The notes below the pieces were generated by a model. The model did not search any database. It was given only the letters and a program-made list of their open reading frames with translations, and was not told where the DNA came from. The position numbers were made by a program, and so were the translations under genes. Source: Pelagibacterium halotolerans B2 (GTDB lineage: Bacteria > Pseudomonadota > Alphaproteobacteria > Rhizobiales > Devosiaceae). From it: a DNA stretch of 64,000 bases. The stretch is from positions 3,061,001-3,125,000 of the forward strand of contig NC_016078.1 in assembly GCF_000230555.1 (NCBI RefSeq), in the 5' to 3' direction. Below are positions 46,935 to 55,582 of the stretch, in pieces; positions within the stretch are counted from its first letter, which is position 1; each line of letters begins with the position of its first letter.

Positions 46935-49082
46935 CTAGCCGTCGTAATATCCATCATAATTTTTCCCGTAGCGTGACTGGCTGCGCACCTGCTGGTTGAG
47001 TATGGCAAGCATTGGCGCCTCTGGATTTTTCGCCTGGTCGAGACGGCCCAGCGCGTTGCGCACTTCGGCCTGGGCGGTGGACGACCAGCGCACGACGAAC
47101 ACGACAGCATCGGCATATTGCGAAAGATAAAGCCCGTCGACCACCGGCAGAACCGGCGGCGTATCGAGAATGACCACCTCGAAATTCTTGACAGCGGCAG
47201 CAATCAGTCGCGCAAAGGCATTGCTGGTGATCAACTGGTCGGTGGGAATATCGGACCTCTTGGATCCGACCACAACGCTGAGGCCGGTTTCCTCATCGCG
47301 AAGGATGATTGAGGACAACGATTCCCCCTCGGTTCGACCCGCCAGATATTCGAACAGCCCGAAGTCGGACTCGATGCCGAGATTCTTGTGGATCGCCGGG
47401 CGTCGGAGATCGCAATCGATAATCAATGTCTTCTTGCCCGACTGTGCATAAGCACGCGCCAGCGACAGGGCCACGGTCGTCTTGCCCTCGTCGGGCACCG
47501 ACGATGACACCATGACGACCATTCCGTTCCCATCTGGACCCGGACTGGGGGTGCCCCCCGGAAGGACCCCCTTGGTGCGGCGCAAATGCTGATCCACGAC
47601 CGCCCTTGCTCTTCGAATGGCCTCCGAGAACTGTGAGAGTGGCGCCGTAATCAAGGTCTCGGCGGCCGACTGCGCGTCGGCGTTGAGCCTTTGCAGTGGA
47701 ATATCTCCGATCACCGGAAGGCGGGTCACAAGGCTCAATTGACTTTCGCTGGTAAAACCGCCGACGAAATTCTCATAGACAAACGCAAGTCCTATCCCCA
47801 GGCCCAGACCGACGAATCCTGCCATCAGCAGGGTCAGTTGCGTGTTGGGGAAAGCCGGGCTGGCTGGCGGCAAGGCACGCGAAACGATGCGGCTGTCGGC
47901 AATCTGCAACTCGGACTGGACCTGAAGATCGCCCGAACGTGCCAGGAGCGACTGGTACTGCGTGCGCGCGAGATCGGCCGATTGCTGAAATTCGTAGAGC
48001 TGGGTCAAGACATCGACAGGAAGATCGGAAGAGAGCACATCAGAGCGTATCTGCTGGCGCAATCCGCTCGCTTCGTCATCGAGCTGGGCGACCTGCGCGC
48101 GCAGATCGGTCAATTCCTGATTGGCACGCTCGGCTATGGCAGCTTCGACCGAAGCCAGCTCCTGACGCAAATTGATTGCCGCGGGCGAATCCGATCCAGC
48201 GTTCGAGAGATTGGTCGCAAGCGTCTGCCGCTGCGCGTCCAGTTCAGCAAGCGCATCGGACTCCAATTGAGCCACCAGGCTCGACCAGTCGCGCGATGCC
48301 GTCGCTTCGCTTACCGTCTGGCTGAGCGCCTGCAATTCCTCTCGCGAACCGGTGATCGACTGCAGATCCTCGCGCAGGTCAGCCACCGAACTTCCCGGCT
48401 CGGCTGCCAACTGATCGATATTGTCGTTGATGAACGAATCGAACTGCTCTTCAGACCGCCCGATATTTTCGCGGGCAAGCTGCAGACGGGCATCAAGAAC
48501 CTCACGGGCTGCAAGGACGCCTTCGATCTTGGACTGCATCTGGTCCTGGATATAAGCTTCAGCCACGGCATTGGCCAGTTCTGCAGCCTTTTGAGGTTGT
48601 TCCGACCGCGCCTGGACCGAAATCAGATAGGTGAGGCCCCGGCGCTGAACCGAAATCGCTTCCTTGACCCGGTTGAGCACGCTTTGTACTGCAGCATCGC
48701 CTTGCGGAAGATCGGCGTCACCCAGGCGCAGAAAGGCCAGAACCTGTTCGCGCAGGCCCAACCGCACACCGAACTCTTCGTCCGACAGCAACCCCTCCCT
48801 GTCGATGACATCGAGCAGCACGGTCTCCGACCGCAGAATTTCCACTTCCGAATCCACCCGTGCATTTTCAGAGGATGCGCTGGAAGCCTGCGCGTCGGGA
48901 TCGATCAGCGCATTGCGCGACGTATCGACCAGAATCAGCGTGGAAGCAGAATAGATCGGCGTGAGGGCAAAAAGCGCAATGCCCGCAATACCGAGACAGA
49001 CGACGAGCGTGGCCAGAATCAAGCTCAACCGCCGTCGCAGCAGGTTCAGAATGCCCCGGATATCGATTTCTTGATCTTCCAT
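46935..49082 (-). CDS. Wzc-type polysaccharide co-polymerase and tyrosine autokinase
   Basis: This 715-residue inner-membrane protein has a Wzz domain: helix at about residues 18-40, a long coiled-coil periplasmic region (about 180-380) and a second helix near residue 430. A cytoplasmic BY-kinase domain follows, with Walker A VPDEGKTT near residue 530, Walker A' IDCDLRRP and Walker B VVILDTPPV. The C-terminus is tyrosine-rich (YGKNYDGYYDG), the autophosphorylation cluster. It controls chain length and export. It lies 36 bp after the phosphatase gene and before manB. No Wza-type outer membrane partner is found in this window. Confidence 0.95.
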   Translation of the reverse strand: MEDQEIDIRGILNLLRRRLSLILATLVVCLGIAGIALFALTPIYSASTLILVDTSRNALIDPDAQASSASSENARVDSEVEILRSETVLLDVIDREGLLSDEEFGVRLGLREQVLAFLRLGDADLPQGDAAVQSVLNRVKEAISVQRRGLTYLISVQARSEQPQKAAELANAVAEAYIQDQMQSKIEGVLAAREVLDARLQLARENIGRSEEQFDSFINDNIDQLAAEPGSSVADLREDLQSITGSREELQALSQTVSEATASRDWSSLVAQLESDALAELDAQRQTLATNLSNAGSDSPAAINLRQELASVEAAIAERANQELTDLRAQVAQLDDEASGLRQQIRSDVLSSDLPVDVLTQLYEFQQSADLARTQYQSLLARSGDLQVQSELQIADSRIVSRALPPASPAFPNTQLTLLMAGFVGLGLGIGLAFVYENFVGGFTSESQLSLVTRLPVIGDIPLQRLNADAQSAAETLITAPLSQFSEAIRRARAVVDQHLRRTKGVLPGGTPSPGPDGNGMVVMVSSSVPDEGKTTVALSLARAYAQSGKKTLIIDCDLRRPAIHKNLGIESDFGLFEYLAGRTEGESLSSIILRDEETGLSVVVGSKRSDIPTDQLITSNAFARLIAAAVKNFEVVILDTPPVLPVVDGLYLSQYADAVVFVVRWSSTAQAEVRNALGRLDQAKNPEAPMLAILNQQVRSQSRYGKNYDGYYDG

Positions 49083-49118
49083 AATCTTTCCAGATTCGCG
49101 AGGAGAGGGACGGTGGGG

Positions 49119-49934
49119 CTAATTGTGCTGGCCCGACCCCGATTGTTCAATGATTATCGGCTCTTGACCAGACCTCAACCGCACTGCCGTCAGCCGGCCC
49201 GTGGCATAAGCGCCCGTATCGATGGCGATCCGGCCGGACGTTACAAGCGGGTGTTCGACAATCGTGTGACCGTGCACCACGCAATCATTGGACTGTCTGT
49301 CTTGTTCATCCGATTCATGTTCATCCGGTTCATGGCGAAACCAGCGCAGGTCCTGATCGGTTTGATCCTCAGGAGCAATCCCGGGACGCATGCCCGCATG
49401 AACCAGCACATAGCCCGGCACCCGGATCATCACGGGCAGGCTCGATAGGAACTGCACATGCTCGCGCGGAATATAGGCCTCGAGCACGGCCCGGTTCGTA
49501 TCCCAGCTCCGTGCACCGGGGTCGAGCTGGGAAATGCTCACCCCGTATGAGGCCAGCGTCTCGATGCCTCCGAACCGGCACCACCACTCGAGGGCATCGG
49601 CACTCTCAAACGCTTCGAGCATCGCCTGCTCGTGATTGCCCGAAAGACAGAACCGGCGAAAGCCCCATCTCGAGGGCCGAATGACGTGGTCGATGACCTG
49701 CGCGGAAGACGGTCCGCGATCAACGATATCGCCGATCAGCACCACCCAGACATTCTCGTTGACAGCACCCGCATCGTGGGCGATCCGCTCCTCGAGAGCT
49801 TCGAGAAGGTCCAGCCGTCCATGAACGTCGCCGATGACATATAGCGCCTCGGGGAAATGAGGGCTGGTTAGCCGGGCAGCGCCGCGCGGCGTGCTTTCGG
49901 GCATGCCGAAAATCCGGGCGAGCAGCTGCCTCAT
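49119..49934 (-). CDS. PPP-family metallophosphatase
   Basis: This 271-residue enzyme has the full dinuclear metal signature: GDVHGR near residue 40, GDIVDRGPSS near residue 70 and GNHEQAM near residue 105, then VLVHAGMRPG and VHGHTI for the last ligands. It is a serine/threonine-type phosphatase or a diadenosine tetraphosphatase relative. It overlaps the O-antigen ligase-type gene by 4 bp (ATGA) and precedes the Wzc gene by 36 bp, so it may dephosphorylate a component of the polysaccharide machinery, though that is inference; no LMW tyrosine phosphatase is nearby. Confidence 0.87.
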   Translation of the reverse strand: MRQLLARIFGMPESTPRGAARLTSPHFPEALYVIGDVHGRLDLLEALEERIAHDAGAVNENVWVVLIGDIVDRGPSSAQVIDHVIRPSRWGFRRFCLSGNHEQAMLEAFESADALEWWCRFGGIETLASYGVSISQLDPGARSWDTNRAVLEAYIPREHVQFLSSLPVMIRVPGYVLVHAGMRPGIAPEDQTDQDLRWFRHEPDEHESDEQDRQSNDCVVHGHTIVEHPLVTSGRIAIDTGAYATGRLTAVRLRSGQEPIIIEQSGSGQHN

Positions 49935-51331
49935 TGCGCTTTCTTCCGCCGCCCGTATTCGGTGATGCTGGCCAGCCCCAGAGCCAGCAAGGCAGCAAAA
50001 AACAGAGCGTTGGCCTCCATTTCCAGCGAAAAATCGACAAGAGAATGCAGTGCGGCGGTTACGATGATGCCCAAGGCGGCCAGCGGCAGAACCCAGTCCG
50101 TCTTCCGGCGTATGACAAGCTGAATGCAACGGAACGCTATGCCCAGAACCACGAGCAACGGAATGGAGCCGAAGATGAGGCCATATTCCACCCAGAGTGC
50201 CAGGTAGGTCGAATGCGTCTTGTTCCAGACAAGGTCCGGACTGACCGGCAAGGCATGATAAAGGGGAAACGCCGCTTCGAAGCTGCCGCCGCCAAATCCA
50301 AGAAGCGGCCGGGCGGCGATCATATCGATCACCTGCCGATAGAGCGCCGACCGCACGTCAAAGCTCTGCTCGACACTTCCAAGCCTGTCCAGCGTCCCCG
50401 ATCCGAAAAGTACTGTCACTGCAATCGCCAGCGCCACACCCAGCAAGATCATGAGGACCGAAAGCCCTGGCAACCGCCGGCCGATCTTGAAAATGAAGCC
50501 AATGGTCACCGCGACGCTGCCCGCCAGACCCGCGGCCAGCCCCATGCGCGACTGCGTGGAATAGAGCGTCACTATGAGAAAGGCCAGGCCGACCAAAAGG
50601 AACATGATGCTGGCGATCGGGACTTGCCGGCTGTCGGCTGCTTTTTCGACGGCCTGCGCGGTGAGAGCGGTTCCCAGAACCAGTCCGAAAGCCATGAAGG
50701 TCGCATAAGAATTGCGGTTGATGAAGGTGCCGGTCGCGGACCCCAGATAAGCAAGCTTTTCAAGGAAAAGCACAGTGTCGCCGAGTTGGGTCAGGGCCAC
50801 AAGCCCGTAGAGCGCATGTGCCACAATCACCCAGAACAGCGCTGCGGCAATGAATCGTGCGCGTTCGCGATTGGCGCTCACCTGGAGAACAAGGAAGAAG
50901 AAAATGCCGAAGGTGAGAAACTGGACAAGGCTGTGGATGGACGATCCCGGCGCTATCGAAAGCGTCTGCGAAGCCACCTGTGTGCCCGGAGCCATGAAAA
51001 CGGTTCCGATGGGCGCGACCGCCTGAAATACCGCATAAAGGCAAAGCAGGGCCCATAGCCCGGCAAGGACGGGAATATCGGAAAGCGAAATGCGAAAGCT
51101 CTCGCGCCGCCAGATCATCAGGAAGCCATAGATGACGCCGACACCCCCGATCAGCGCCGCATTGATGGCCCAGAAGACCGGTCGGTTGGCGCCAAGCGGA
51201 ACTGGAGCAAGAAACAGAAAGGCGATCAGGCCAATGGCAAGGACGTGATTGAGCCGCGTCTGGCCCTGGCTGCGTCGGTTGCCGCCCGATGTAGCTCTCG
51301 TAACCTCAAATCCGGAAACGTCGGTCGTCAT
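49931..51331 (-). CDS. O-antigen ligase/polymerase family protein
   Basis: This 466-residue membrane protein has about eleven to twelve helices, a basic hydrophilic N-terminus (residues 1-28) and the conserved periplasmic loop between late helices with ARPLLGFGGGSFEAAFPLYH and THSTYLALWVEYGL, the Wzy_C element common to ligases and polymerases. It either polymerises repeat units or links a glycan to lipid A; the adjacency to Wzc favours polymerisation. Its ATG follows directly on the stop of the upstream gene (TAGATG). Confidence 0.88.
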   Translation of the reverse strand: MTTDVSGFEVTRATSGGNRRSQGQTRLNHVLAIGLIAFLFLAPVPLGANRPVFWAINAALIGGVGVIYGFLMIWRRESFRISLSDIPVLAGLWALLCLYAVFQAVAPIGTVFMAPGTQVASQTLSIAPGSSIHSLVQFLTFGIFFFLVLQVSANRERARFIAAALFWVIVAHALYGLVALTQLGDTVLFLEKLAYLGSATGTFINRNSYATFMAFGLVLGTALTAQAVEKAADSRQVPIASIMFLLVGLAFLIVTLYSTQSRMGLAAGLAGSVAVTIGFIFKIGRRLPGLSVLMILLGVALAIAVTVLFGSGTLDRLGSVEQSFDVRSALYRQVIDMIAARPLLGFGGGSFEAAFPLYHALPVSPDLVWNKTHSTYLALWVEYGLIFGSIPLLVVLGIAFRCIQLVIRRKTDWVLPLAALGIIVTAALHSLVDFSLEMEANALFFAALLALGLASITEYGRRKKAQ

Positions 51332-52012
51332 CTAGGCTCCCGCCCCCATGCTTCGGGCTTCGGCGCGCACAAGGTTCACAAACCGCTGCTGGATTTCATT
51401 GGGAAGCGTCTCAACGACAGCGGTGACGCGCTCGCGAAACCCGGGATTGGCAACATAGCGCGCGGCGATGGATCTGATTCCGCGCCGCGATTGGGCCAGA
51501 AGGGCCAGATCAGCGTGATGACCCTCTTCTTCATAGCTATCGAGCTCGCCATAGTGCGTTTCGGCCAGCGCCACACGCCGCTCGGCAAGCCATTGCTCGT
51601 TGGGACCGACGGCCTGGGAACGCTCGAGGGCCCGAATTGCCGCCTCGGTTTCCCCCAACGCAAAGCGGGCAAGAGCCTCGACATAATAGCCGTAACTGTG
51701 GCTTGGCATCTGTGAAACCGACGTTTCCGCCGTCTCGAGACAGGAGTTTGCCACAGCCGATTTGCGGGCGCTCGGAGCAAGATGGAACGAGAGCCTGGTC
51801 ATCGCTTCATCGCAGATTTCAAGGGCGACATTGGTTCCGAAGGTCGAGGGCGGAACCGGCGCCGGCTCAAGAGCCAGCCGGTCGAGAATCTCCGAGCGGG
51901 GCGCGAACGAGAAATCGAACGGAGCGATTTCGCGCGCAGCAAGATATGCCCCCCACGATCCAAGGATCAGGGCAGAGACAGCCAGCAGCAATCCATTGAA
52001 AAAAGACGACAT
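51332..52012 (-). CDS. Membrane-anchored TPR-like protein of EPS operon
   Basis: This 226-residue protein has an N-terminal membrane anchor (residues 5-27, LLLAVSALILGSWGAYLAA) and a helical periplasmic part with TPR-like repeats (YYVEALARFALGETEAAIRALERSQAVGPNEQWL). It is the first gene of the minus-strand operon with the ligase, phosphatase, Wzc, ManB and ManC. Such proteins often accompany polymerase/ligase genes in rhizobial clusters; a scaffold role is likely, but no function is known. Confidence 0.7.
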   Translation of the reverse strand: MSSFFNGLLLAVSALILGSWGAYLAAREIAPFDFSFAPRSEILDRLALEPAPVPPSTFGTNVALEICDEAMTRLSFHLAPSARKSAVANSCLETAETSVSQMPSHSYGYYVEALARFALGETEAAIRALERSQAVGPNEQWLAERRVALAETHYGELDSYEEEGHHADLALLAQSRRGIRSIAARYVANPGFRERVTAVVETLPNEIQQRFVNLVRAEARSMGAGA

Positions 52013-52122
52013 CGAATACGCGCAAAACCCATATTTTCCGACCTTGTGCAGATCGGCGGCGCGGGGTCAAGGTCCAAGAACGCATAGGGTTAAGCCTGAT
52101 GGAGCATAACTCGCTCTCCCCG

Positions 52123-52869
52123 TATTTACATCAAATTGTATTCAAACAAGCGACAAGTTTGAAATGGGCGGGTGTCATGATGGTTTCAGCAGAAAGCTTT
52201 GGGGGCGCTGCCGGGGGTCATCGATGGGCTCCGTGGGGCTCCCTTTTGTGGAGAACCACCGACCCATGCGTATCACATCCCTTGTGTTCAGTGCCGCCCT
52301 GGCGCTCTCTCTTGCCGCCGCTGCGGCGCCCGCCCTCGCTTTGGCCCCCCAGCCCATCGACCGCACCGGTCTCTCCGGCTCGGTCATGCGCATCGCCACA
52401 TCCTCGGCCACGGCCGCCCCCCTGGGCCTGCAGATCTTCTGCATGACATCGCCCGCCCACTGCGCCTCGGCACCCGCCGCCCAGGTGCAGATGGACACAA
52501 ATCTCATGAGCGTCCTCAACACGGTCAATCGCTCGGTCAATGCCTCGATCCGCCCCCAAAGGCGCGCCACCCAGGTCTGGACCGTCGGCGCAAGGGTCGG
52601 GGACTGCAAGGATTATGCGATGAACAAGCGCGCCCAGCTCATCGCCCGCGGCGTGCCCGCCGGCGCCCTGCGCCTGGCCATCGGCTTTACAGCCCGCGGC
52701 GAGGGACATGCCGTGCTCGTGGTCCGCACCGATCAGGGCGACTATGTGCTCGACAACCTCACAAGCCAGATCAAGCCCTTCAGCCAGACAGGACACACGC
52801 TCACCGCAATGTCCTCAAACGACCCAAGGCGCTGGAACGCCATTTCCTGAAAACAAAACAAAAAGAAAC
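52123..52869. repeat. Long direct repeat, copy 2 (747 bp)
   Basis: This is a near-identical copy of 28674-29419, offset by 23449 bp at the left end, with one additional C before the ATG. The identity ends within the poly-A-rich sequence after the gene. It lies between the promoter region of the minus-strand operon and the end of the long sugar transferase gene. Confidence 0.95.
52266..52850 (+). CDS. Bacterial transglutaminase-like cysteine proteinase (BTLCP), copy 2
   Basis: This protein is identical in all 194 residues to the copy at 28816-29400, with the same signal peptide and the Cys114-His148-Asp163 triad. The upstream sequence, including GGAGAACCACC, is the same apart from one extra C that moves the ribosome site one base further from the ATG. 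It is read toward the sugar transferase gene, and its stop lies 25 bp from that gene's end. The copy appears to have been placed between two minus-strand genes, interrupting what may once have been a continuous EPS block. Confidence 0.93.
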   Translation: MRITSLVFSAALALSLAAAAAPALALAPQPIDRTGLSGSVMRIATSSATAAPLGLQIFCMTSPAHCASAPAAQVQMDTNLMSVLNTVNRSVNASIRPQRRATQVWTVGARVGDCKDYAMNKRAQLIARGVPAGALRLAIGFTARGEGHAVLVVRTDQGDYVLDNLTSQIKPFSQTGHTLTAMSSNDPRRWNAIS

Positions 52870-52874
52870 GGGCG

Positions 52875-54203
52875 CTATCGCGCGCCGGTCCCGAACAGGA
52901 CCGTCCTGACGGTCTTGAACAAAATCTGCAGATCCAGGTCGAAAGACAGATATTTGATATAGTAGAGGTCGTAGGCGAGCTTCACACGAGCTTCGTTGAT
53001 ATTGCTCGTGTAACCGCTATTGACCTGAGCCCATCCCGTCACCCCTGGAAGAACCAACGTGCGATAGTTCCATTGAGGTATATCCCCACGATACCATTTT
53101 ACGAGATCCATCGCCTCGGGGCGTGGCCCGATGAGACTCATGTCTCCGACGAGGATGTTGTAGAGTTGGGGCAGCTCGTCAAGCCTAGCCCTACGAATGA
53201 TATTGCAACCTGGAATAATACGCTTGTCGCCGTTTCCGGTGGCTCCGCCGCCCGTGCCTTTATACATCGTGCGGAACTTGTATATTCGAAAAACGCGATC
53301 ACCGAAGCCGTGACGATGTTGAACAAACAGAACCGGCCCGCCGTCGCGCGCAAAAATATAGCCGGCGGTCAGTCCGGCCAGAAGTAGCGTTGCCGGAAGC
53401 GTGATCAAAACCGCGGCGATATCAAAGGTCCGTTTGACGCGGGCGTAAAGAATCTGACTCAGGCTGTACGACAAATGGGACAGATCGAACGATTCAACAT
53501 CCACGCGTCCCATACGAATTTCGATGAATGTCGTCCATGGCATGATTTCGACGCCCGAAAGATAGCAGCGCGCCAGGAGGTTGGACCATTCGGATGTATG
53601 ATGCTGCTCGGGATCGATGAGGACCATATCGAACTGAGAAAGATCGACCGTCGAATCACCGATGAGCGTGACGCCCTGTCCGAGCATTTCGACGACCCCG
53701 CGCGCACCGCCGAAGTCCACCAGGCCGACGTGATCGCTTATCGAGCGATGAAAGCGGATATTGGAAAAAGCCATAGCCAGCATGGCTACCGGCAAGGTGG
53801 CGAGAAGACCCGAATAGCTCAGCGGAAGCCGCATCGCGGAGAGCAGGGTAACTGCGAAGCTGAAGAAGATCAGAACGACCGCAATGGCAGCTGAAATCGG
53901 CGCGCGATTTCGACGAAAAGCGCTTAAGGTAAAAGCACTTAGTACCGGAACCAGGCTGAGAGCGGCGATGACGGTGAGGCCACTCTTCCAGTCGGTCCGG
54001 CCCGTCCGGGTGTAGATGAAAAAATACACAAGGGACTGTATGACGATGGTGAAAAGTATGGGAACGAGAAAAGTGCGGGCATCGCGCAGGTAGCGCATAC
54101 GCCGTTTTCTGACGCCGAGCCTCGTGAGGTGGGAAAGGTCCCGGATTTCCGGTCGTTTTCGGGGCCTTGTTCGGGACGAACGCGCTTTTTTTTGTTCGGC
54201 CAT
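52875..54203 (-). CDS. Polyprenyl glycosylphosphotransferase (long WcaJ/PssY type)
   Basis: This 442-residue initiating transferase has four membrane helices in the first 140 residues, a soluble Rossmann-like middle region, a fifth helix near residue 245 (IAAVLITLPATLLLAGLTAGYIF) and the catalytic domain with KFRTMYKG, RRARLDELPQLYNIL, GDMSLIGPRPEAMD and PGVTGWAQVNSGY. The basic N-terminus begins at ATG 54203; the open frame upstream does not match the family. Together with the ExoY protein it gives the locus two initiating enzymes. The gene ends 5 bp from the duplicated BTLCP segment. Confidence 0.92.
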   Translation of the reverse strand: MAEQKKARSSRTRPRKRPEIRDLSHLTRLGVRKRRMRYLRDARTFLVPILFTIVIQSLVYFFIYTRTGRTDWKSGLTVIAALSLVPVLSAFTLSAFRRNRAPISAAIAVVLIFFSFAVTLLSAMRLPLSYSGLLATLPVAMLAMAFSNIRFHRSISDHVGLVDFGGARGVVEMLGQGVTLIGDSTVDLSQFDMVLIDPEQHHTSEWSNLLARCYLSGVEIMPWTTFIEIRMGRVDVESFDLSHLSYSLSQILYARVKRTFDIAAVLITLPATLLLAGLTAGYIFARDGGPVLFVQHRHGFGDRVFRIYKFRTMYKGTGGGATGNGDKRIIPGCNIIRRARLDELPQLYNILVGDMSLIGPRPEAMDLVKWYRGDIPQWNYRTLVLPGVTGWAQVNSGYTSNINEARVKLAYDLYYIKYLSFDLDLQILFKTVRTVLFGTGAR

Positions 54204-54535
54204 GCCTTGATTTGCTCCGCAGGGTCGCTGCCCGGTCTGTCGTCCCGGCCCGGGTGTCGCCGATGGATGGCAAAAAGTCAACGCCACCCGACAAGTGCCT
54301 TTAAACAAAGACAAATTTGAGTACGCTTGCGGCGCAAATACGGTGCACGCCAATTGCAAACATTGGCGCTAAAATGTATGGACTTGAGTACATTTAGCCC
54401 GCAGTTGCGAAAAAATTGCAACTTTGTTTTGACAGGCTGTCAAAACCCACCGTTTCGATGAGCAAGCGGCATTTTTGCAGACGGTCGATCAACCCCGCCC
54501 CGAACGCAAGGCGGCAAAGGCGTTGGCGATCGGGC
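54204..54535. other. Intergenic region with four consecutive inverted repeats
   Basis: No gene is supported. Between 54348 and 54445 four dyads follow each other: CGCCAA-N9-TTGGCG (54348-54368), GCTAAAATGTA...TACATTTAGC (54368-54398), AGTTGC-N9-GCAACT (54403-54423) and TTTTGACAGGCTGTCAAAA (54427-54445). They lie about 145-240 bp upstream of the sugar transferase start, which suggests regulatory sites. Confidence 0.6.
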
Positions 54536-55582
54536 TCAACGGGCGGCCTTTCGGTCTGGCTGGTCGGCGTAATGATCACGATACCACGCAACGAACCGCG
54601 CCACGCCCTCGCGCACCGGAGTGGAGGGCCGATAGCCGGTCGCCCGGGTCAAAAGGGTAGTGTCCGAATAGGTATCGGGCACATCGCCGGGCTGCAGGGG
54701 CAAAAAATTGCGGATGGCCCTTTTGCCGAGCGCCTCTTCAAGCGCATCGATATAGTCGGCGAGCTTGACCGGTTCGGAATTGCCGATGTTGAAAATGCGG
54801 AATGGTGCATTGGAACCGGCCGGATCGGGCGCTGCGGCATCCCAATCGGGGTCGGGGGTGGCGGGGGTGTCCGACGCGCGGATCACCCCTTCGACAATAT
54901 CGTCGATATAGGTGAAATCGCGGCTGTGATTGCCGTTATTGAACACATCGATCGGCTCGCCGGCCAGAATCGCCCGGGTGAATTTGAACAGCGCCATATC
55001 GGGCCGGCCCCAGGGGCCGTAAACGGTAAAAAACCGCAAGCCGGTGGTCGGCAGGGCAAACAGGTGTGAATAGGAATGGGCCATCAGCTCGTTCGCGCGC
55101 TTGGTTGCGGCGTAGAACTGGAGGGGATGATCGGCGCCATCATGTTCGGAAAACGGCATTTTGGTGTTTGCCCCGTAAACCGAAGAGGTCGAGGCGTAGG
55201 TCAGGTGACCGGCCCCATTGTGCCGGCAGGCTTCGAGGATATTGGTAAACCCCAAGAGGTTGGACGCAACATAGGAGCGGGGATCCTCGAGGCTGTAGCG
55301 GACACCAGCCTGGGCGGCGAGATGGATCACCCGGTCGAACCCGTGATCTCCAAAGGCGGCATCGACGGCGCCTTGATCGGCAAGATCGGCGCGGATGAAG
55401 CGGTAATCGGCGCCCTGGGTGGCGCCAAGCTCGTCGAGCCGGGCCAGCCGGGCTTCCTTGAGCGCGGGATCGTAATAGTCATTGAGATTGTCAAACCCGA
55501 CGACGCTGTCTCCCCGCTCGATAAGACGGCGGGCGACGTGATAGCCGATAAAGCCGGCGCTGCCGGTGACGAGAATTTTCAC
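54536..55582 (-). CDS. lspL: UDP-glucuronate 4-epimerase-like SDR
   Basis: This 348-residue extended SDR has the [14 protein letters not shown] cofactor motif, STSSVYG and the catalytic pair in [10 protein letters not shown], and matches the UDP-glucuronic acid epimerase group with the [12 protein letters not shown] element. It would convert UDP-glucuronate to UDP-galacturonate. The start is GTG at 55582, which overlaps the stop of ugd by 4 bp (GTGA), so the two consecutive enzymes are made together. UDP-galacturonate probably feeds the EPS or LPS. Confidence 0.92.
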   Translation of the reverse strand: MKILVTGSAGFIGYHVARRLIERGDSVVGFDNLNDYYDPALKEARLARLDELGATQGADYRFIRADLADQGAVDAAFGDHGFDRVIHLAAQAGVRYSLEDPRSYVASNLLGFTNILEACRHNGAGHLTYASTSSVYGANTKMPFSEHDGADHPLQFYAATKRANELMAHSYSHLFALPTTGLRFFTVYGPWGRPDMALFKFTRAILAGEPIDVFNNGNHSRDFTYIDDIVEGVIRASDTPATPDPDWDAAAPDPAGSNAPFRIFNIGNSEPVKLADYIDALEEALGKRAIRNFLPLQPGDVPDTYSDTTLLTRATGYRPSTPVREGVARFVAWYRDHYADQPDRKAAR

